The notes under the pieces: model-generated
The model's input: only the letters and a program-made list of their open reading frames with translations
What the model was told of the DNA's origin: nothing
Databases searched by the model: none
In this document: in pieces, positions 7,564-16,898 of the stretch
How the letters are laid out: every line of letters starts with the position of its first letter
Numbering within the stretch: position 1 is the stretch's first letter
Source of the DNA: Spartobacteria bacterium
GTDB lineage: Bacteria > Verrucomicrobiota > Verrucomicrobiia > Chthoniobacterales > UBA10450
Assembly: GCA_021325495.1 (NCBI GenBank)
Contig: JAJPGZ010000010.1
Coordinates: 434,001-498,000, forward strand
Direction: 5' to 3'
Length of the DNA: 64,000 nt
Translations under genes and position numbers: made by a program

Positions 7564-9085
7564 AGTGCCGGAAATGGCGAATACCGGTGAAGATCATCGC
7601 CATATCGCGCTCATCGGCTGCGTCGATCACTTCCTTGTCACGCACCGAACCGCCAGGTTGGATCGCGCAGGTCGCGCCCGCTTCCGCGGCGGCGATTAAT
7701 CCGTCCGGAAACGGAAAGAACGCGTCGCTCGCGACCGCGCTCCCTTTGAGCGATAAGCCCGCTTCTTCTGCTTTCCAAATCGCGATGCGCGACGCGTCGA
7801 TGCGCGACATTTGTCCGGCGCCAATGCCGAGCGTGCGATCAGGACCGGCGTAAACGATCGCGTTCGACTTCACGTGTTTAACCACGCGCCAGCCGAACAA
7901 CATCGCGTCCAGTTCTTCCGATGTCGGTGCGCGTTTCGTGACGACGTTTTGCGGAACGTCGCTCGCCACGTCGGGATCTTGCACGAGAACGCCGCCGCAG
8001 ACCGAGCGAATATCTCTTGTCGATCTTGCCTCATTCACCGGCGTCGTTAGGCGAATCAGGCGCAGATTTTTTTTCTTCTGCAGAATCGCACGCGCTTCGC
8101 CTTCAAACTCCGGCGCGATGATGACTTCGGAAAAAATTTCGCTGATCGCCTTGGCCAGCTCTTCGTCGATCGCGCGATTGCAGACGATGATTCCGCCGAA
8201 TGGCGCTTGTTTGTCGGTCGCGAACGCTTTCTCCCAGGCCGCGCGAAGATCGACATCTGTTCCCACGCCGCACGGGTTCGTGTGTTTCAAAATCGCGACC
8301 GTCGGCTCGGAAAATTCCGCGATCAGGTTCGTGGCCGCGCTGATGTCGAGAATGTTGTTAAAGGAAAGTTCTTTGCCGTGAAGTTTTTCGAAATGCTCGT
8401 CGAAATCGCCGTAAAGCGCCGCCTTCTGGTGCGGATTTTCGCCGTAACGCAATCGCGTCACCAACGGCAGCGAAAGCGAAAATGACGCATCGGTGGTTTG
8501 CTCTTTGTTCAGGAAATTGCCAATGACGCGATCGTAAGCGGAAGTTTTGATGAACGCTTTGATCGCGAGACGCTCGCGCGTTTTCAAACTCGTCTCGCCA
8601 TCGTTGTCGCGCATTTCTTCGAGCACGGCGTCGTAATCCGCTGGATCGACAACTACCGTGACCGATTCGTAGTTTTTCGCCGCGCTCCGGATCATCGATG
8701 GCCCGCCGATGTCGATGTTCTCGATCGCTTCGGCCAGCGTGACGTCTGGCTTCGCGATTGTTTTCTCGAACGGATAAAGATTCACGACCACGAGATCGAT
8801 CGGCTCGAAACCTTGCTCACGCGCTTCCTTCTCATGTTTCTCGTTGCCGCGTTTGTAAAGCAGCCCGCCGTGCACGCGCGGATGCAACGTCTTCACTCGG
8901 CCTTCGAGCACTTCGGGCGACGCGGTGAAACTGGAAATTTCGCGCACAGGAATTTTTTCTTTGCGCAAAAGCTCGGCCGTTCCGCCGGTGGAAATGATAT
9001 CGACGCCCTGTTTCTCGAGCGCGCGCGCGAATTCCGCGATACCCTTCTTGTCCGAAACAGAAATCAATGCGCGCGTGATTTTCAT
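7562..9085 (-). CDS. purH: Bifunctional AICAR formyltransferase/IMP cyclohydrolase
   Basis: A 507-residue protein, the usual PurH length, catalysing the last two steps to IMP. The N-terminal IMP cyclohydrolase half opens [19 protein letters not shown] and contains STGGTAELL and [15 protein letters not shown]. The C-terminal transformylase half contains [25 protein letters not shown] and [10 protein letters not shown]. The purS and purQ genes lie about 11 kb away, so the pathway genes are scattered. Word copies lie at the stop codon and inside the gene at 8018 and 8246. Confidence 0.97.
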   Translation of the reverse strand: MKITRALISVSDKKGIAEFARALEKQGVDIISTGGTAELLRKEKIPVREISSFTASPEVLEGRVKTLHPRVHGGLLYKRGNEKHEKEAREQGFEPIDLVVVNLYPFEKTIAKPDVTLAEAIENIDIGGPSMIRSAAKNYESVTVVVDPADYDAVLEEMRDNDGETSLKTRERLAIKAFIKTSAYDRVIGNFLNKEQTTDASFSLSLPLVTRLRYGENPHQKAALYGDFDEHFEKLHGKELSFNNILDISAATNLIAEFSEPTVAILKHTNPCGVGTDVDLRAAWEKAFATDKQAPFGGIIVCNRAIDEELAKAISEIFSEVIIAPEFEGEARAILQKKKNLRLIRLTTPVNEARSTRDIRSVCGGVLVQDPDVASDVPQNVVTKRAPTSEELDAMLFGWRVVKHVKSNAIVYAGPDRTLGIGAGQMSRIDASRIAIWKAEEAGLSLKGSAVASDAFFPFPDGLIAAAEAGATCAIQPGGSVRDKEVIDAADERDMAMIFTGIRHFRH

Positions 9086-9116
9086 TTCAATTGCAAGATC
9101 GACAATCGCTCGTCGA

Positions 9117-10040
9117 TCAGCGATCGAGAATCACGTTTTTCGCCGCCGGATACAACACCGGACAACAGCCGATCGTCTCGCAGAACGCCTTGCTGAAATG
9201 GCTCAAACTCGAGTAACCGACTTCGGTCGCCGCCTCGGTGACGTTGTAGCGGCCGCTGCGCAGCAACTCGGCCGCGCGTTCCATGCGCAGATTGCGCAAA
9301 TACTGCGGAATGGTGAGCCCGACTTCCTTCGAAAAAATCCGGCTCAAATAAAACGGACTGCAACCGACTTCCTGGCCTAACGATTCCAGCGTCGGCGGAT
9401 CGACCAGATCGCGCGCGAGCAATTCCTTCGCGCGTTCGACCCGTTCGCGCGCGACTCGTTTCTGCCGCATGCAAAACAATTCCGGATTTTTCGGCGCGAA
9501 AAAGAAATGCGCCATGAGCTCGAGCGCCTTCGCCTCATACCACAACGCTTCCGCCGATTTCGCGACGGGCGGCTCGCTCAACGACGCGACAACTGCGCGC
9601 TGTTGCATCGACATCGGACGCACCGGCCCGACCACATTCACTTGTCGATCTTCGAAGATCACACGACGAACGTCCGATTCCAAATCGCCTTCGCTCTCGG
9701 CGAATTGTTTGCGCAAATGATTTCGCGAAAACTCGAGCGTGACGAATTGATGACGATCGTGCGCGCGCCGTGATGCCGAGAGTGGATCATCGCCGACCGC
9801 GTAATAACCGGCGGCGGCCGGCGCATACTCCGTCTTCGCCACCGCGCCATGGCCGTCGAGATTCAAACAAAACTCGAGCGAACGCGGATGAAAGGTTTTT
9901 CCCCAATTAAACAAGCGCGCGGTGCGGAAGTCGTGCCATTCGACTGCGACGCCGTTGCGATCGACGTCGCCAAAGAGCGGGCGCCAGCCGTCTTTGATCT
10001 CGCGCCACGCCTCGACTTCTGCCGCGCATCCGGGATTCAT
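9117..10040 (-). CDS. AraC-family transcriptional regulator
   Basis: A 307-residue protein. The last 100 residues form the paired helix-turn-helix of AraC regulators: [20 protein letters not shown], then the signature [20 protein letters not shown]. The N-terminal 190 residues are a sensing region with no family I can name; it begins [18 protein letters not shown]. The target is unknown. It is divergent from the cation efflux gene, which makes that gene a candidate target. Confidence 0.88.
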   Translation of the reverse strand: MNPGCAAEVEAWREIKDGWRPLFGDVDRNGVAVEWHDFRTARLFNWGKTFHPRSLEFCLNLDGHGAVAKTEYAPAAAGYYAVGDDPLSASRRAHDRHQFVTLEFSRNHLRKQFAESEGDLESDVRRVIFEDRQVNVVGPVRPMSMQQRAVVASLSEPPVAKSAEALWYEAKALELMAHFFFAPKNPELFCMRQKRVARERVERAKELLARDLVDPPTLESLGQEVGCSPFYLSRIFSKEVGLTIPQYLRNLRMERAAELLRSGRYNVTEAATEVGYSSLSHFSKAFCETIGCCPVLYPAAKNVILDR

Positions 10041-10123
10041 CGCGGCCTAATTACCGACGTGACCGCCGCGAAAGCAAGGCGGTTTCGTTGCATTCGCGCA
10101 AGATCGACATGTACTATGTGGCG

Positions 10124-10996
10124 ATGAGCCACGAGGATCACCACGACTTTGGCCGCGCCTTTGCCATCGGCATCAGCCTCAATTTCGCCTACGTCATCGC
10201 GCAGGTCGCGTTCGGAATTTTCGGCCACTCCCTCGCCTTGCTCGCCGATGCCGGACACAATTTCGGCGACGTCCTCGGGCTGACGCTGGCGTGGTGCGCG
10301 AGTTACCTAACGAAACGTCCAGCCACCGAACGTCGAACCTACGGCTGGCGACGAACGTCGATCATGGCCGCGCTGGTGAATGCGATCGTGCTGCTCATCA
10401 CCGTCGGCGCGCTGATGTTGGAAGCGTTCCGTCGCTTCGCCCATCGCGAAGAAGTGAATGCCAGCATCATTATCGCGGTCGCAGCCATCGGCCTCGTGGT
10501 CAATGGCGCGACGGCGTGGCTCTTCATGCGCGGAAGCGAGCACGATCTCAACATTCGCGGCGCGTTCATGCACATGGCGGCGGATGCGGCCATCTCCGCG
10601 GGCGTGGTCGTGGCCGGCATCGGAATTTATTTCACGAGCTGGTCCTGGCTCGATCCGCTCACGAGCGTGATCATCAACGTCATCATCGTGATCGGGACGT
10701 GGAGTCTGCTGCGCGATTCGTTCAATCTCGCGATGGATGCCGTGCCCGAACATGTCGATCTTGTCGCGGTCAGAAAATATCTGGACGAATTGCCGAACGT
10801 TTCCGCCGTGCACGATCTGCACATTTGGGCGATGAGCACGACAGAAGTGGCGTTGACCGCGCACCTGGTCATGCCTAACGAACCCACGGGCGACGAATTT
10901 CTGCACAACGTTTGCGCGCATTTGCAAAACACATTTGGGATCGAGCATTCGACCATCCAGATCGAGCAAAACGCGGAAGCGTGTTCGTTAGCATAG
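10124..10996 (+). CDS. Cation diffusion facilitator family metal exporter
   Basis: Six transmembrane segments plus a cytosolic C-terminal domain, about 290 residues. LLADAGHNFGDVLGLTLAW carries the HxxxD metal site of helix II, and HMAADAAISAGVVVAG the second half-site in helix V. HDLHIWAMSTTEVALTAHLV is the C-terminal ferredoxin-like domain of zinc/cobalt-type CDF proteins. The His-rich start (MSHEDHHDFGRAF) favours ATG 10124. An in-frame ATG at 10088 would put the word at 10100-10109 inside the coding sequence. Zinc or cobalt efflux is likely from the CzcD-like pattern. Confidence 0.88.
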   Translation: MSHEDHHDFGRAFAIGISLNFAYVIAQVAFGIFGHSLALLADAGHNFGDVLGLTLAWCASYLTKRPATERRTYGWRRTSIMAALVNAIVLLITVGALMLEAFRRFAHREEVNASIIIAVAAIGLVVNGATAWLFMRGSEHDLNIRGAFMHMAADAAISAGVVVAGIGIYFTSWSWLDPLTSVIINVIIVIGTWSLLRDSFNLAMDAVPEHVDLVAVRKYLDELPNVSAVHDLHIWAMSTTEVALTAHLVMPNEPTGDEFLHNVCAHLQNTFGIEHSTIQIEQNAEACSLA

Positions 10997-11000
10997 CTTT

Positions 11001-11065
11001 TTCTGTGGAGGCGGCCGGCTCGGCTGCGCTTTCGAGTGCCGCAGGCGAGACGCCTGCCACCACAA
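11001..11065. repeat. Imperfect palindromic intergenic repeat (family A)
   Basis: Reads CTGTGGAGGCGGCCGG through GCAGGCGAGACGCCTGCCAC and fills the gap between the CDF and MFS genes. The same building blocks recur at 30783-30850: a GCAGGCG/CGCCTGC hairpin and a GGCGGC/GCCGCC end. Confidence 0.75.
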
Positions 11066-11102
11066 CCTTGAATAACAGCCTGGCTTTGGGCAACACTCGC
11101 GC

Positions 11103-12365
11103 GTGAACCGAGTGCGCCTGGCTGAGTTCTTCGCGCTCAAACGCAACATCGTCCTCCTCCTGCTCGCGATCTTCGTCATCGGCGCGGGCGAAGAACTTTG
11201 GATGCGGTTCGTGCCGAAATATCTGCTGGCGCTGGGCGCGAGCGTGTTCGTGATCGGCTTATACGATGCACTGCGGACTTTGTTAGGCGCCATTTACGCT
11301 TATCCCGGCGGTGTCCTTGTCGATCTTTGGGGACATCGACGCGCGTTTCTCACGTTCAACATCGTTTCCATCGTCGGTTACGCGATGGTGTTGCTCATTC
11401 CGCACTGGGCCACGGTCATCGTCGGAATGTTTCTTTTCCTGTCGTGGACCTGTTTCTCGCTGCCGGCGACGTTTTCGTTAGTCGCCGCGTCGCTCGACGC
11501 CAGTCGCTACTCCATGGGCATCGGCATTCAGATGGTGGTGAAACGATTGCCGATCATGATCGCGCCGATTTTTGGCGGAATGTTGATCGATTATTTTGGA
11601 ATCATTCAGGGCGTCCGGCTCGGTTTGTTGATGTCGATCTTGCTCTCGGGTGCAACGATTTTCGTCCAACGGCAGCTGCGCGACGATCCGAAGCCGGAGG
11701 CGACGCCACTGGAACGCTGGAATCTTTTGCGAAGCCTGCGCGAATTCAACGCGCCGATGCGCCAATTGCTCCTGAGTGATGTCCTCGTCCGTTTCTGCGA
11801 ACGCATTCCATTCGCGTGGGTCGTCATCTTCGCGATGGATTACATCGGCGCGACCGGCAAAGAGGTCGGCGTGCTGACGGCGATCGAAGTCGGCGTCGCG
11901 AGTTTGTGCATCATTCCCACTTCCTATCTGGCCGATAAATATGGGCGCGAGCCGTTCATCATCGCCACCTTTGTCATGTTCACGTTGTTCCCGATTGCGT
12001 TGTTGTGGTCGCGGATTGTGCAAGCCCATTTCACGGTGCTGGTATTCGCGTTTTTCATTCGCGGGCTGAAGGAATTCGGCGACACATCGCGCAAGGCGCT
12101 CATTATTGCTTATGCAGACGCGGGCCGGCGCGGCCAATTCGTCGGTGCATATTATTTGACGCGCGATCTCATCGTCAGCATCGGGGCAATCGTCGGCGCC
12201 TACCTGTGGCACCTCGGGCCGGCGAAAAACTTTCTTGGCGCGGCCGCGTTCGGTATCGCCGGCACCGTCATCTATATTAGAAGCGTGCGGCACGCGCGTG
12301 AGGCGCAGCTGGCAAAATTGAAGCAAGATCTTTATCACCTGCGCTCGAGCGAGAAAAAATTATAG
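11103..12365 (+). CDS. Major facilitator superfamily transporter
   Basis: A 420-residue protein with twelve hydrophobic segments, starting at GTG 11103. The loop 2-3 signature reads GGVLVDLWGHRRAF, and a similar SYLADKYGREPF lies in the second half, as expected for two six-helix bundles. The substrate is not evident. The C-terminal tail is charged (KLKQDLYHLRSSEKKL). The word occurs at 11318 (encoding LVDL) and 11632 (encoding MSIL). Confidence 0.85.
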   Translation: MNRVRLAEFFALKRNIVLLLLAIFVIGAGEELWMRFVPKYLLALGASVFVIGLYDALRTLLGAIYAYPGGVLVDLWGHRRAFLTFNIVSIVGYAMVLLIPHWATVIVGMFLFLSWTCFSLPATFSLVAASLDASRYSMGIGIQMVVKRLPIMIAPIFGGMLIDYFGIIQGVRLGLLMSILLSGATIFVQRQLRDDPKPEATPLERWNLLRSLREFNAPMRQLLLSDVLVRFCERIPFAWVVIFAMDYIGATGKEVGVLTAIEVGVASLCIIPTSYLADKYGREPFIIATFVMFTLFPIALLWSRIVQAHFTVLVFAFFIRGLKEFGDTSRKALIIAYADAGRRGQFVGAYYLTRDLIVSIGAIVGAYLWHLGPAKNFLGAAAFGIAGTVIYIRSVRHAREAQLAKLKQDLYHLRSSEKKL

Positions 12366-12370
12366 ACATT

Positions 12371-12446
12371 TGTCATTCCTAGCGAAGTCGAGGATTCTCC
12401 AACTGGTTTCTCAGTGAGAGATGTCTCGACTGCGCTCGACATGACA
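12371..12446. repeat. Palindromic repeat, TGTCAT...ATGACA type (family B)
   Basis: Starts TGTCATTCCTAGCGAAGTCG and ends CTCGACTGCGCTCGACATGACA-like, forming a long imperfect inverted repeat. Related elements lie at 51574-51634 and 63039-63124. The right end provides the ATG of the DUF423 gene. Confidence 0.8.
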
Positions 12447-12800
12447 AACGGATTAGTTCGCATCGCCGCCGCCCTTTGTTTTCTCGCCGTCGCGCTCGGC
12501 GCCTTCGGCGCGCACTGGCTAAGATCGACAATCGAACGTCACGGACTGGCGGATGTTTGGAACAAGGCGGTTCTTTACCATCTTGCGCACGCCGTTGCGC
12601 TCCTCGCGCTCGCATTAGTGGCAAACACAAATCGGGCGACGTGGTGGCTCTTGTTCGCCGGCATCATCATTTTCAGCGGAAGTTTGTACGCGATGAGCCT
12701 AACGAACATGCGCTGGCTCGGCGCGATCACTCCCATCGGCGGACTTTGTTTTCTGGCCGGCTGGCTTTGGCTCATCGTTAGGCCGCAGGGCCAGATGTAG
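12441..12800 (+). CDS. DUF423 membrane protein
   Basis: About 119 residues and four hydrophobic helices. Family motifs visible are AVALGAFGAHWL near the N-terminus, VLYHLAHAVALLAL, and FSGSLYAMSLTNMRWLGAITPIGGLCFLAGW split over the last two helices. The family (YgdD-like) has no settled function. The ATG at 12441 is part of the right arm of the family B palindrome. An earlier in-frame start at 12414 would place most of the palindrome in the coding sequence and is less likely. Confidence 0.85.
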   Translation: MTNGLVRIAAALCFLAVALGAFGAHWLRSTIERHGLADVWNKAVLYHLAHAVALLALALVANTNRATWWLLFAGIIIFSGSLYAMSLTNMRWLGAITPIGGLCFLAGWLWLIVRPQGQM

Positions 12801-12850
12801 AACGTAAACAAGTTTTGCGGCCAGCGACCCCGGCCGCTACAATCTCGAAA

Positions 12851-14356
12851 ATGTTTAGCGCGTTGCCCGAAACGCAGAGAGTGATCGTGACCGTCGCCGC
12901 CTTCTTCGCGGCCTTTTTCCTTGCGCTCACGCTCGGGAAAATTTTGAAACGGCGCGCGGGGGTGCGGCTCGGCATTCTCTATCAACTCTTTTGCCTAACG
13001 ATCGCTTTATACGCTGCGTTGTCGATCTACGGAGTGCATGCGAGCTGGCGCAACCACATTGGCGCGGTCACCATTCTCCTGAGCACCGCCTTCGCCGTCG
13101 CACTGGTCGATCGCTATGTCTGGGATTGGTATTTCGAAAAACAGAAGCAAACGCCGATTCCACATTTCCTGCGCGAACTCGTCGCGCTCGTTCTGTTTCT
13201 GATCGCGCTGCTTCTCGTGCTCAGCTTCGGTTATCACGCCGAGCGCGAGCTTAAAGGTGTCGTCGTCGGATCGGGTGTCATCGCGCTTGTTCTCGGCTTT
13301 GCCGGTCAGAATTTTCTCAGCGGCATCATCGCCGGGATGTCGATCCAGATAAATCGGCCCTACAAGGTGACCGATTGGTTAAAGGTCGGCGACACCTACG
13401 GCGAGGTCATGGAAATCAACTGGCGCTCGACGCGGCTGCGCACGAACGACGGCATTTACCTCGACATTCCGAATAACGAAATCGTCAAGACGACGATCGT
13501 TAACCTGCATTACCCGACCGAAGTCCACGCCATGCGCATTCGGGTGGGCGTTGATTACAATGTGCCGCCGAATCGTGTGAAGGACGCGCTTAGCCGCGCC
13601 TCGCAAAGCGCGAACGGCGTTCTGGCCGAGCCCCCGGTGAAGGTTTTCCTGGTCGATTTCGCCGATCATGCCGTCACCTACGAGATCAAATTTTACATGG
13701 GCAACCATTCGCGCATCAACGAGATCAACGACGCTGTGCGCACGAATGTTTGGTACGAGCTCAAGCGCCAGAAAATCACCATTCCCTACCCGATCCGCAC
13801 CTTGCATGTGCAACGCGCCGGGGCGCGCTCGATTTCCGAGGATCATGACGAAGCGCGCGCGATTTTGCGCAACGAGCCGCTCTTCCAATGCCTAACGGAT
13901 GCGCAGATCGACAATCTCGTGCGCAGCTCGCGGCTCGATCACTTCGGCCGGGGCGAACAAATGGTGCGCGAAGGCGCCGAAGGCGAATCGATGTTCGTCC
14001 TCCTGCGCGGCGCCGCGAATGTTTCGGTCGCGAAAAACGGCGCGGCCATTCAAGTCGCGACCCTCAGTTCCGGCGACTGCTTTGGTGAAATGTCGTTGCT
14101 CACGGGCGAACCGCGCACCGCGACCGTGCGCGCAGAACGCGATTGTTACGTGATGGAGATCGGTAAAAACGTGATGTCGCAAATCATCCACGACTCGCCG
14201 GAATGTCTGCAACAGTTGAGCGAGATTCTGGCCGAGCGAAAAATGGGCACCGAAATGGCGTTGCGCGAAACTCCGCCCACGCCCGAGCAAGCCGCGAAAG
14301 AACACGAGTATCGTTCTGTGTTCATGAATCGGCTGAAGGACTTTTTCTCGCTGTAA
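12851..14356 (+). CDS. MscS-type mechanosensitive channel with C-terminal cyclic-nucleotide-binding domain
   Basis: About 500 residues. Four N-terminal helices are followed by the MscS pore and beta domain: GLVLGFAGQN-like GVIALVLGFAGQNFLSGIIAG, GDTYGEVMEINWRSTRLRTND, and IPNNEIVKTTIVNLHYP. From about residue 350 there is a cNMP-binding fold containing REGAEGESMFVLLRGAANV and GDCFGEMSLLTGEPRTATVRA, the phosphate-binding cassette with Glu and Arg. The combination suggests a channel gated by both tension and a cyclic nucleotide. The start could also be ATG 12815; no clear ribosome-binding site decides this. Confidence 0.88.
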   Translation: MFSALPETQRVIVTVAAFFAAFFLALTLGKILKRRAGVRLGILYQLFCLTIALYAALSIYGVHASWRNHIGAVTILLSTAFAVALVDRYVWDWYFEKQKQTPIPHFLRELVALVLFLIALLLVLSFGYHAERELKGVVVGSGVIALVLGFAGQNFLSGIIAGMSIQINRPYKVTDWLKVGDTYGEVMEINWRSTRLRTNDGIYLDIPNNEIVKTTIVNLHYPTEVHAMRIRVGVDYNVPPNRVKDALSRASQSANGVLAEPPVKVFLVDFADHAVTYEIKFYMGNHSRINEINDAVRTNVWYELKRQKITIPYPIRTLHVQRAGARSISEDHDEARAILRNEPLFQCLTDAQIDNLVRSSRLDHFGRGEQMVREGAEGESMFVLLRGAANVSVAKNGAAIQVATLSSGDCFGEMSLLTGEPRTATVRAERDCYVMEIGKNVMSQIIHDSPECLQQLSEILAERKMGTEMALRETPPTPEQAAKEHEYRSVFMNRLKDFFSL

Positions 14357-14370
14357 AGCGATTGTCGATC

Positions 14371-14847
14371 TTACGCCGCGGCAGCGTGCTCTCGCGCTAC
14401 GCGTCGCGCTTCTTCCTCGAACGGTCCGCAGGTGAATTCCGCACATGAAGTGCGTTGGCTGAGATATTCGCGCAGGTAAGTGTCGATCCCATCGCAACGC
14501 TCGCACTGCGCCACGTGCATGAGTTGATGCAGAAATAATTCGCGGTCGCCCCAGCAATCGGCGCGGATGATGATGGCGTGACCGATGGCCATGCCGCGCG
14601 ATGCATCGGTAATGATCCCGGCGCGCTTGGCCGCCTCGGCAAGATCGACATCCTCCGGCAGCGGAATTTTTTCCACAATCAGCACGCGCACACGCCCCAC
14701 GTCGCGCACCCCTACTTTGGCCGCATCCTCGGCCTGACGCGCGCCTAACGGAACGCCGCGGGCGAGAATGAATTCCTCCTGCGCTTTTGCCCAATCACAG
14801 GCAGCGGGCAGAAGACGATTAAAAGTCTCCTGATTGATCACGGGCAA
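14371..14847 (-). CDS. Hypothetical protein with HQLMH metal-site-like motif
   Basis: A 158-residue protein. LFLHQLMHVAQCERCDGIDTYLREYLSQR resembles the HExxH helix of DUF4157-like proteins, but Glu is replaced by Gln, so peptidase activity is doubtful. Several cysteines follow (CERCD, SCAEFTC). The stop codon TAA is part of the repeated word at 14363-14372, and another copy at 14641-14650 encodes EDVDLAEA. No nearby gene indicates a pathway. Confidence 0.55.
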   Translation of the reverse strand: MPVINQETFNRLLPAACDWAKAQEEFILARGVPLGARQAEDAAKVGVRDVGRVRVLIVEKIPLPEDVDLAEAAKRAGIITDASRGMAIGHAIIIRADCWGDRELFLHQLMHVAQCERCDGIDTYLREYLSQRTSCAEFTCGPFEEEARRVAREHAAAA

Positions 14848-15000
14848 AAATAATAGCAGAAGCCGTGCAAGCGCGGCCGTGGGTCGGAACGCATCGTGCT
14901 AAGATCGACAAGGTGAGATGCGGGAAGTTATTGACAACTGTTCACAATTGATCGAAACGGTTCTCCCCGCGCCTAGCTAAACCAACAAGGAGAACTCGCC

Positions 15001-15855
15001 ATGCGTCCGACCTGGAAAGGCAGCATCAGCTTCGGCCTCGTTTACATACCCATCGCCGTTTATCCGGCGACGCGCGAAGAAAAACTCAGCTTTCGCCAAC
15101 TGCGCAAGAGCGATCTGAGCCCGATTCGCTACAAAAAAGTCGCCGACGCCGATCAGAAAGAAGTTCCGGCGAATGAAATCGTAAAGGGCTTCGAGTACGA
15201 GAAAGGCCGCTACATTGTTTTGACGGACGAAGATTTCGAAAAGGTGCGCATCGAATCGACCCACTCGATCGACATCACCGACTTTGTCGATCTTAACGAT
15301 GTCGATCCAAAATTTTTCTACAAGCCGTACTTCCTCGAACCGCAGAAAGGCGGCGAGAAAGCGTATGCGCTTTTGCACAAGGCGCTGAGCGGAACGGGAA
15401 AGATCGGCATCGCCAAAGTGGTGATCGCGAACCGCGAATATCTCGCGGCGGTGAAACCGGACGGATTATTTCTCGTGCTCGAGCTCATGCATTTCGCGAG
15501 CGAAGTGCTCACGCCGGAAGAATTGAATCGGCCGACGACGCAATTGACCGACAAAGAATTGAAGATGGCGCAGGCGTTGATCGACAGCATGTCGAGCGAT
15601 TGGGAGCCGGAGAAATATCGCGACCAATATCGCGATGCGGTGATGGAGATGATCGAGAGCAAAGCGAAGAACAAATCGCTGCCCGCCGCCGCTCCCGCTG
15701 CGCCGCGCCAGACCAACGTTGTCGATCTTGTAAAAGTTTTGCAGGAAAGCATCAACCGCTCGCAAACCGTAAAAGTGAAACGCGGCGGCACGCGCAACGG
15801 CGCGCGAAGATCGACCGGGTCACTCGTTAAGCAGAAACGCCGGGCCGCGGCGTAA
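15001..15855 (+). CDS. ku: Ku protein of non-homologous end joining
   Basis: A 284-residue bacterial Ku homodimer subunit that binds double-strand DNA ends. It opens RPTWKGSISFGLVYIPIAVY, the family hallmark, and continues with PIRYKKVADADQKEV and IDITDFVDLNDVDPKFFYKPYFLEP. The C-terminus is a lysine/arginine-rich tail (VKVKRGGTRNGARRS...KQKRRAAA), as in Ku proteins that stimulate LigD. AAGGAG at 14987-14992 sits 8 bases before the ATG. The partner ligase lies about 21 kb away on the other strand. Word copies at 15285 and 15720 both encode VDL. Confidence 0.95.
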   Translation: MRPTWKGSISFGLVYIPIAVYPATREEKLSFRQLRKSDLSPIRYKKVADADQKEVPANEIVKGFEYEKGRYIVLTDEDFEKVRIESTHSIDITDFVDLNDVDPKFFYKPYFLEPQKGGEKAYALLHKALSGTGKIGIAKVVIANREYLAAVKPDGLFLVLELMHFASEVLTPEELNRPTTQLTDKELKMAQALIDSMSSDWEPEKYRDQYRDAVMEMIESKAKNKSLPAAAPAAPRQTNVVDLVKVLQESINRSQTVKVKRGGTRNGARRSTGSLVKQKRRAAA

Positions 15856-15858
15856 GGT

Positions 15859-16788
15859 TCAGCCGCGTTCCGGTACAGCGACTTCGGCTTCGGCTTCTTG
15901 TCGATCTTTCACGCGTCGAAAAATCAGCCACACGCCTAACAAGACGAAGGCGGCGCCGAAGATCGACCAGAGCGGAAAATTTTCGCCGCCTAACCACCAG
16001 CCGAGCATGACCGCACCGGGCGGCGTGATGAGCGAGATGGTTTGCAGATTCGTTACCGTCATTCGCGGAAGCAGCCAGTAGAGCAACAGAAACGTGAGCG
16101 CGGAGCCGATGACGGCGAGATAAAGCAAACAAAAGATCGACATCCTGCTCCAATGAAAGCGCGCGGGATTGCCGTCCACGATCAATCCGAGAACGACGAG
16201 CGGCGCGGTGCCGAGAATCATTTGCCAGGCGGCGAGCATGGCCGGAGCGAGTTGGATGACGTGGCGTTTGAGCAGCACGTTAGAAAACGCGGCGCCGGCT
16301 GCGCCTAACGAAATGCCGACCCCGCCCCAAAACGCGAGCACACCATTGAAACTGAACAAACGCGCGCAGATGAGCGCCACACCGCCGAGGGCGATAAGTG
16401 CGCCGGCGACCTTTTGCAGGCGTAACGGTTCATCGGGCAATAGCCAGTGCGCGAAAAGCATTCCGAAGATCGGGATGGTCGTTTGCAAAACGGCGGCAAG
16501 TCCGGACGAGACGTAAAGCTCGCCCCAGAATAACAGCGCGTAATTGACCGCGAACATGAGAAAACCGGTGAAGGCGAGGACCCAATAGTCCTCGCGACGC
16601 GGCGGGATCAGGCGGGTCCGGCCTAACGAAACCGCGACGAGAACAGCGATGGCGATGACGAAGCGAATCCAAACGAATGAGATCGGCGGCAGATCGCGCA
16701 GGCCGACTTTGATCGCGAGCCAGGTCGAGCTCCAAACGACGCAGAGCGTGACCCAGGCAGCTGCGATCTTCCATGGAGCCGTCTTCAC
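15859..16788 (-). CDS. EamA/DMT-family transporter
   Basis: A 309-residue protein with ten hydrophobic segments in two EamA repeats. The first repeat opens WKIAAAWVTLCVVWSSTWLAIKVGLRDLPP, which is typical of RhaT/YdcZ-like drug/metabolite exporters; the second includes AGAAFSNVLLKRH. Substrate unknown. It is convergent with ku, with 3 bases between the two stops, and divergent from the FecR gene. Confidence 0.88.
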   Translation of the reverse strand: MKTAPWKIAAAWVTLCVVWSSTWLAIKVGLRDLPPISFVWIRFVIAIAVLVAVSLGRTRLIPPRREDYWVLAFTGFLMFAVNYALLFWGELYVSSGLAAVLQTTIPIFGMLFAHWLLPDEPLRLQKVAGALIALGGVALICARLFSFNGVLAFWGGVGISLGAAGAAFSNVLLKRHVIQLAPAMLAAWQMILGTAPLVVLGLIVDGNPARFHWSRMSIFCLLYLAVIGSALTFLLLYWLLPRMTVTNLQTISLITPPGAVMLGWWLGGENFPLWSIFGAAFVLLGVWLIFRRVKDRQEAEAEVAVPERG

Positions 16789-16801
16789 GCGACGACCATC
16801 A

Positions 16802-16827
16802 TGTCGATCTTACAAGATGTCGATCTT
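16802..16827. repeat. Direct pair of TGTCGATCTT, 16-base spacing
   Basis: Copies at 16802-16811 and 16818-16827 lie between the divergent EamA and FecR genes, where the promoters must be. Confidence 0.95.
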
Positions 16828-16898
16828 ACGCGTCGGGGCCGCGGCAAATTAGCGCTTCACTTTTCGCGGATTCCTCCGCAATACTCGCGTGGTTTCCA

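Noticed and set aside
13020-13900. Near copies (GTCGATCTA at about 13020, AGATCGACAAT with C before it at about 13907, AAGATCGACC at about 15808 and 15958)
   Set aside because: One mismatch each; not counted so that the total refers only to the exact 10-mer.
14931-14960. TTGACA at 14931 as a promoter for ku
   Set aside because: No -10 element at proper spacing; left as unproven.
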